A stretch of DNA of 12,052 nt from Parachlorella kessleri (Eukaryota; Chlorophyta; Trebouxiophyceae; Chlorellales; Chlorellaceae), in NCBI GenBank assembly GCA_001598975.1, contig BBXU01002679.1, forward strand, positions 1-12,052, written 5' to 3'. The notes under the pieces are model-generated. The model was not told the origin of the DNA, searched no databases, and saw nothing but the letters and a program-made list of their open reading frames with translations. Shown here piece after piece: positions 7,905-12,052 of this stretch; within the stretch, counting starts at the first letter, position 1, and each line of letters opens with the position of its first letter. A program made the position numbers and the translations under genes.

Positions 7905-8168
7905 CTAGGAGGGAGAGGTGGGGGAGGGGTTTGGGCGTGGTGGGTGGTGGGAAAGATGGGAAGGAGGGAGAGGTGGGAGAGGGGGCGCCTATGCTTGCCG
8001 GGGGGTGGGAAAGATGGGAAGGAGGGCGAGGGGGCCCCGGGGGTGGGCACGCCTAGCCCCGGGGCTAGGCGTGTTGGGGGGGGGATGGAGGGCCAGCCCC
8101 CAGATCAGCGTACCTGGGCGGCAGTGCTGACTTACCAGTTCTACCTGACAACTCCCTCTCCCTACTAG
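7905..8168. repeat. G-rich block bounded by an imperfect inverted repeat
   Basis: The plus strand is strongly G-rich from about 7909 to 8095, with many runs of three or more G. A 23-nt unit (gtgggaaagatgggaaggag core) occurs exactly twice, at 7946-7968 and 8004-8026. The ends form a 14-nt inverted pair with one mismatch: ctaggagggagagg at 7905-7918 and its counterpart at 8155-8168. A C-rich stretch at 7812-7841 could pair with it. The block could be a small non-autonomous element or a quadruplex-prone low-complexity region; no target duplication is visible. Confidence 0.45.
8048..8073. repeat. 26-nt perfect palindrome
   Basis: cacgcctagcccc at 8048-8060 is followed directly by its exact reverse complement at 8061-8073, with no loop. 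It lies inside the G-rich block. It could be a cruciform-forming site or a dimeric protein site. It is followed by G runs rather than T runs, so it does not look like a terminator. Confidence 0.85.
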
Positions 8169-8339
8169 TTCCCAGCTCCGAAAGAGTGCAACCTCTTGCC
8201 TACTAGGCTATGTCTCTTGATCTTCTGATCTGGAGCTTTCCTTGCTTATCACAAGGCATATGAGGCACCCGCACCTGGACGGTACTTAGGCTGGCAAACA
8301 CGGTTCCTTGCTCAGCTTACACAAGCATGGTATAAGGCA

Positions 8340-8606
8340 GGCAGGTTGTATTGTTATCCAAACCTGTAACCTGTGCTATATGAACTTACTGAAATCATGC
8401 GGCAAGAAGACGAAATCCAATTTGCTGAAGTCCTGAACCGACTACGGGAAGGATTGCTTACACAGGTCGATGTTACCTATCTTCAACAGAGGGTGTTTCA
8501 TGAGAGAGACGTCCCCGCGGATGTGTTAAGGGTATACAGTAACAGTGTAGAGGGTTCAAAGACACGTTCATTCATAATGTTCAGCTGGGAAACCTGCCAC
8601 AACTAA
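8340..8606 (+). pseudogene. PIF1-like / Helitron-type DNA helicase fragment
   Basis: The reading LYELTEIMRQEDEIQFAEVL, continuing NRLREGLLTQVDVTYLQQRV and then PADVLRVYSNS, follows the order of a conserved stretch in PIF1-family helicases, best known from Helitron transposon RepHel proteins and algal PIF1 paralogues (pattern: YELTEIMRQ, then FAELLNRLREG, then a PxDALxV segment). In active enzymes this stretch belongs to an ATP-dependent 5'-3' DNA helicase, C-terminal to the nucleotide-binding motifs. Here only about 75 residues survive. There is a TAA at 8367-8369 where a Trp is common in relatives (after NL), the frame ends at 8606, and no Walker A/B or Rep motif is seen nearby. It is therefore a relic, probably of a mobile element. 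Family assignment is from memory of motifs; whether it is a Helitron or a cellular PIF1 copy is open. Confidence 0.7.
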
Positions 8607-9332
8607 ATAGCACCCTCCATGGCCCTGACCGAGTAGAGTGAATACACTTTACAGGGTTCAGACAGTCCTTACCTCTGAGTCAGGTCTTGAGATGCCTTAC
8701 CTCGCTAAGCCCCGTTCCAGCGCCCATGCGCCGCCTGCTGGGACTTGCCGTCCGTCCACGCGCCACGGCGTGCACCGGCCAGCCCAGTCCAGCAGCCCTC
8801 TCCTCGGACACGCATCCTACATTTTCATTTCCTCTTGCAAACCTCCAGCTTTGAAGGTCTAGCACGATTTTGGCTAGTCCGGGTCGGTTGTATATAGTAG
8901 GCCAGTGAACAACATAACCTTCTTGGCTTGATCAGCCTGCCTTGGGCCCCAGCACCGCCTACATGTGCTGTTGTTACCACCTTGCCCCGGAGGCCACCAT
9001 CACCGCGCTCCCATACGCGGGCCCGCCTGTTCGTGGGTGCCGGCCTGTTTTATAGCCCCTGCCTGCCATTTCTAAGGCAAAATAGGCAAGGTGGCGCGGC
9101 CACCACCAGCTGCCAGCATGCAGATCTCCACTCTGGAAGGAAAGAACTAGCCCTACAACCTGCACCGCTGTCATGGAGTTCAAGCTGCAGCTGGGTTCTA
9201 CTCCGCCGTCCTGCCCCGCCTCCCTTCTGAGCGTCGGTAAGTTTGTCCAAACAAACAGAACACTGCGTGTCGAAGCTACCATGCCTACCTCGTAAGGTGC
9301 TGCTGCATCAGTCAGTACGAAAGGTTGCTACA
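8607..9332. other. Upstream region of the carrier gene, with no supported gene
   Basis: I see no coding sequence I can support. Two TATA-like motifs lie on the plus strand, TATATAG at 8891-8897 and TTTATAG near 9049-9055, about 480 and 320 nt before the carrier start codon. Either could belong to its promoter; neither is certain. The open frames 8928-9230 (plus) and 8974-9282 (minus) overlap each other and show no recognisable features. Confidence 0.4.
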
Positions 9333-9386
9333 ATGAGTGCCTGTGCAGAGGCATCCCCCATGGTTGGAAATGGCGGCTCTCGCTGA
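9333..9386 (+). CDS. Short upstream ORF overlapping the carrier start
   Basis: ATG at 9333 in a favourable context (acaATGa) opens a 17-residue frame, MSACAEASPMVGNGGSR, ending in TGA at 9384-9386. It overlaps the carrier ATG at 9370 in a different frame. If the transcript starts upstream of 9333, ribosomes would meet this ATG first, which could lower carrier translation. It may instead be untranscribed, or joined to another exon. Confidence 0.25.
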   Translation: MSACAEASPMVGNGGSR

Positions 9387-11985
9387 TGCTTGTTTTCTTC
9401 GCTCACGAGAGAGTGTTTCACCTTGCCCTGCAGCTGTGCCGCCCCTGGCTGTGGATGACCGCCATGGTCTCATCCGGGCTGGCGCCGCCCTCTTCACGCT
9501 GGCGCCGGGGCTCCCCTTCAACTTCCAAAGCAGCGCCAGCAACAAGACAGCTAGTGCAAGCGCGGCGGCAGCTGGCTCCAAGCAGCTGGGAGTACCTAGC
9601 CCCGCCGGTGGGCTTTCAGCGCACAGCAGTCTGGCGGACACACCCCTGGCCCTTGGCTCTGAGTCCACAGCCTGTCGGAGGCTCACGCGCCGCTCAGGCG
9701 GCAACAGGCGCGACCGCCCGACTTTACGCCGCAGCAGCGCCCCGGCCGCTTCCGTCTCAGTATCAGTTGCGGGGACGAGCGAGGCCGTTGCGCACAAAGC
9801 CGTCGCATCGGCGGCCGCTCTGGCGCAGGCCTCTTCTCCGCAGCTGCAGAAGCTGCTTGCCGGCGGCGTGGCCGGCGCAGTCAGCAAGACGCTGGTCGCG
9901 CCGCTGGAGAGAGTCTCCACCATGCTGATGACTGACGGCCACAGGGTGGGGTTTGGGCCTGGCGAGGCGCTGGCCCATGCCTGGAGAGAGGGGGGCCTGG
10001 CGGGGCTGTTTCGTGGCAACGCGGCCACCCTGGCTAAGGTGCGGGGTGCTGTGGCTGGTGATAGCCTGCCCTGTGGTTGCCAAGGTGTTGCTTTGCTTTT
10101 AGACATTCACTTATCCTGAGAGCCTATGTTTAGTTTCGGTCAAGGTACTGGCTTTGAGAGTTGGGGACAGCCCACCACCGCAGCTGGGACAGGGGTCCAA
10201 CCGGCAGAGGCAGGGGTGGGCTGTATTAGGTGCCAGCAGTCCTCTGCAAGGTAAAGAAGCAAAGGGGAGCGAGGCTGGCCCGGGAGGATCGCAGATGCAT
10301 CTAAAGGGCAGCGCATCATGCTGGGGCCGGAAGCTCAGCCTGCACTGGTCCAGCTTGCTTCCGCGCCCTGTGCGACACAGCTGCATGCTCTTACCATGTG
10401 AGACTATGGAGTATAATATAATTACAATATCATATGGCAACTAGCCAGCCTGACTGCACTTGGTCGCCGCTGCAGATCTTCCCAGCCTCGGCCCTGCAGT
10501 TTGCGACCTTCCACTTCCTCAAGGACGCCCTGCTGCGCCAGCGCGCCGTGCAGCGCGCCAGCCCTGGCGGTTGGGCATCTCCACAGCCCGCTGGAAACGC
10601 AGGCCCCAGCAGCCGCCGGCAGCAACATATCCACGGCAGTCACCCTCCGCAGCAGCAGCAGCGGCGCAACGGCCAGCAGCAGCAGCAGCACCAGCAGCAT
10701 GGCTGTGACGAGCTGAGCAACGGCGAGCACCTGCTGGCCGGCGCCGCCGCGGGCGCTGCCTCGGTTGCCTTCACGTACCCTCTGGAGTCCGCTCGGACGC
10801 TTATGAGCGTGTCGGGGGGCATGCAGGGGAGCCTGCTGTCGGTGTGCCAGCGCGTGGTGGCGAGCGGTGGTGTGCGGGCGCTGTACCGCGGCTTCCAGGC
10901 CACGCTGCTGGGCGATGTGGTGGGCAACGCGCTGGGCTTCACATTCTATGAGGCCTTCAACAGGTGAGGCCCTAAGCCTCCCAGCTGGTGCTGGTGGAGG
11001 GGTTGCTGTGAGGTCGGGTTGGGGGCGGAGGGTTTGTCTTTTACAGCCGGTGGGATGCCCTTCTGAGCCGGTGCATCCCTTTCGTGGGAGGCAGCAGAAA
11101 GCTGGGTGTGGGGATGTTGGGGTGTGCCATTATGTGTTTGTGGGGCCGCCTGTGCCACTATGTGCAGTGGTTCCAGTGTGGTAAGCCTGCGCATGGACGC
11201 TGCCATGGCTGGTTGTGCATTCCTGGCCTGTAAGGCGCTGTGCTCTGTGTCTCAGCTGGGAACTGTGTGTGGCCTACACCTCCGGCTCTGGGGCCTCAAG
11301 CAATGTGTACACTCCCACCGCCCTGGTTGGCATGCGCAGGGCTTTCAAGGACGCCAATGGGGGCGTGGCCGCACCGCCTTCCGTGCGCGGCGTCATCGGC
11401 GCCTTGTCTGCCGCGACTGCCCTGACGGTCACCATGCCCTTGGAGGTGGTTCGGCGCCGGCTGCAGGTGCAGGTAAGAGCAGGAGCACAAACGTGTGAGG
11501 CCAGGCGTCCGTGTGAAGGCAGTCTGTGTTTCATGGTTGTGTGATTGACGCCAGTTGTATGGTCTGGGCTTCCCACACTGGCTGCTTCAATACATGGTGG
11601 TGAACGCGCGACTTGTCCAGCGCTTGGGGTGCGCTGGGCAGACTGCAACAGCGTGGGGCCTTGCTTTTGAGGTGCGCAGCCCGGTGTAAAACCAACTACC
11701 TCCCCTCAACTGCTGGAAGCGCAACATGAAGGCTGAGTGCCCGTGTCTTGGCAGTGTGCCTGCTTCCCTGATCTCCTCTTCCCTGGGTGGTAATCGCTGC
11801 TCGCTTCCCCAGGCCGACTGCCATGCATGTGCCTGTGACACAAGTCACTTCCGTTACGCTTCGCCGTGCAGGGCACGCTGGGGCGGCCAGTGCTGTACCG
11901 CGGCACACTGGACTGCTTTACGAGGATTGCCAGCAAGGAGGGGCTGGCCGGCTTCTACCGCTCCGCCCTGCCCAGCTACCTCAAG
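9370..11985 (+). CDS. Mitochondrial carrier family protein (SLC25-type), partial at 3' end
   Basis: Membrane solute carrier with three tandem repeats of two helices each. Exons 9370-10038, 10476-10963, 11256-11472 and 11872-11985 join in phases 0, 2, 0 to give 496 residues; introns are 437, 292 and 399 nt. A GTAACA donor at 11986 shows more exons follow. The start is ATG 9370 (gaaATGg). Residues 1-157 form a long Ala/Ser/Arg-rich extension, possibly a targeting peptide. Repeat 1 starts LLAGGVAGAVSK (162-173) with signature PLERVS (178-183) and resumes after intron 1 with IFPASALQFATFHF. Repeat 2 starts LLAGAAAGAASVAF (309-322) with PLESAR (325-330). Repeat 3 has PLEVVRRRLQVQ (447-458), then a LYRGTLDCFTRIASKEG segment. 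A poly-Gln/His insert lies between repeats 1 and 2. The first signature lacks the usual Lys/Arg at position six. The overall pattern recalls plant adenine-nucleotide-type carriers, but the substrate cannot be told. Only the final helix region is missing. Confidence 0.88.
10039..10475 (+). other. Intron 1 of the carrier gene
   Basis: GTGCGG donor after AAG and CTGCAG acceptor before ATC. Joining these restores the family sequence GNAATLAK then IFPASALQF in phase 0. The interior has stops in the coding frame and an AT-rich patch at 10405-10440. No other feature was found. Confidence 0.85.
10650..10697 (+). repeat. CAG repeat tracts encoding poly-Gln in the carrier
   Basis: Uninterrupted (CAG)4 at 10650-10661 and (CAG)5 at 10674-10688, then CAC and (CAG)2. 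Read in the carrier frame they give QQQQ, RRNG, QQQQQ, H, QQ. They lie in the linker between repeats 1 and 2, outside the membrane helices, where length changes should be tolerated. The tracts are probably variable in length between strains. Confidence 0.85.
11473..11871 (+). other. Intron 3 of the carrier gene
   Basis: GTAAGA donor after the third carrier signature (RRRLQVQ) and a GTGCAG acceptor before GGCACGCTGG. The join gives LQVQ then GTLGRPVLYRG in phase 0, as expected for the matrix loop of repeat 3. The interior is non-coding, with no other feature seen. Confidence 0.85.
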
Positions 11986-12052
11986 GTAACAGAGTAGACG
12001 AGGGCAGCTGCCTTGTGCAGTGCTGAATGTGCCGGTGTGTGGGGGGTGGGGG

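Larger units (their letters stand above)
7099..8339. other. Spacer upstream of copy C, with no supported gene
   Basis: The left part is the copy C upstream region; 7259-7282 (cactttgtgacccctctggacc) resembles 4230-4252 upstream of copy B. The overlapping plus-strand open frames at 7219-7665 and 7310-7879 show no recognisable protein, splice pattern or conserved counterpart. The G-rich block at 7905-8168 is described separately. From about 8265 to 8366 the frame of the helicase fragment stays open but matches nothing I recognise. Confidence 0.5.

Noticed and set aside
9386..9928. 180-codon plus-strand frame over carrier exon 1
   Set aside because: It is a shifted frame of the exon that encodes carrier repeat 1; its translation has no carrier features and is Arg/Pro/Ala-rich, as expected of a frame shadow.
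9312..10106. 264-codon minus-strand open frame
   Set aside because: It lies antisense to carrier exon 1 and runs through the exon/intron border. High GC and Ala/Arg-rich coding on the plus strand easily leave the opposite frame open. It has no recognisable motif.

Overview
The window looks like nuclear DNA of a green alga (chlorophyte). Genes are split by short GT-AG introns whose donors read GTGCG, GTGAG or GTAAG and whose acceptors mostly end in GCAG. Proteins are Ala/Ser-rich, one has a poly-Gln insert, and no bacterial operon layout is present. The species cannot be named from the sequence alone.

Region 1-7098 (minus strand) is dominated by a tandem array of three copies of one split gene, called here A, B and C. 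A (8-796) is cut by the window edge and keeps exons 1-3. B (1924-4060) and C (5319-7098) are complete, with six exons each. I built the models by comparing the copies: exon 1 is 52-55 nt, exon 3 is exactly 109 nt in all three, and the splice phases (1,2,0,2,2) agree apart from one compensated shift in B. C encodes 230 residues and B 231. The predicted product has a Pro/Thr/Ser-rich N-terminus starting MSxx(x)RSDGYExLLD, then four hydrophobic segments and a short basic tail. I do not recognise the family. A 342-nt SINE-like retroposon with a 12-nt target duplication sits in intron 4 of B and accounts almost exactly for that intron being longer than its counterpart in C. Between C and B lies the terminal exon of another, unrecognised minus-strand gene (4453-4686).

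Region 7099-9330 is mostly non-coding. It holds the upstream side of gene C, a G-rich block with a 26-nt perfect palindrome (7905-8168), and a broken fragment of a PIF1/Helitron-type helicase (about 8340-8606).

Region 9370-12052 (plus strand) is the 5' part of a mitochondrial carrier family gene. Four exons (9370-10038, 10476-10963, 11256-11472, 11872-11985) give 496 residues covering almost all three carrier repeats. The last exon or exons lie beyond the window. It has a long Ala/Ser/Arg-rich N-terminal extension and a poly-Gln insert between repeats 1 and 2. Nothing in the sequence links it functionally to the tandem membrane-protein array.
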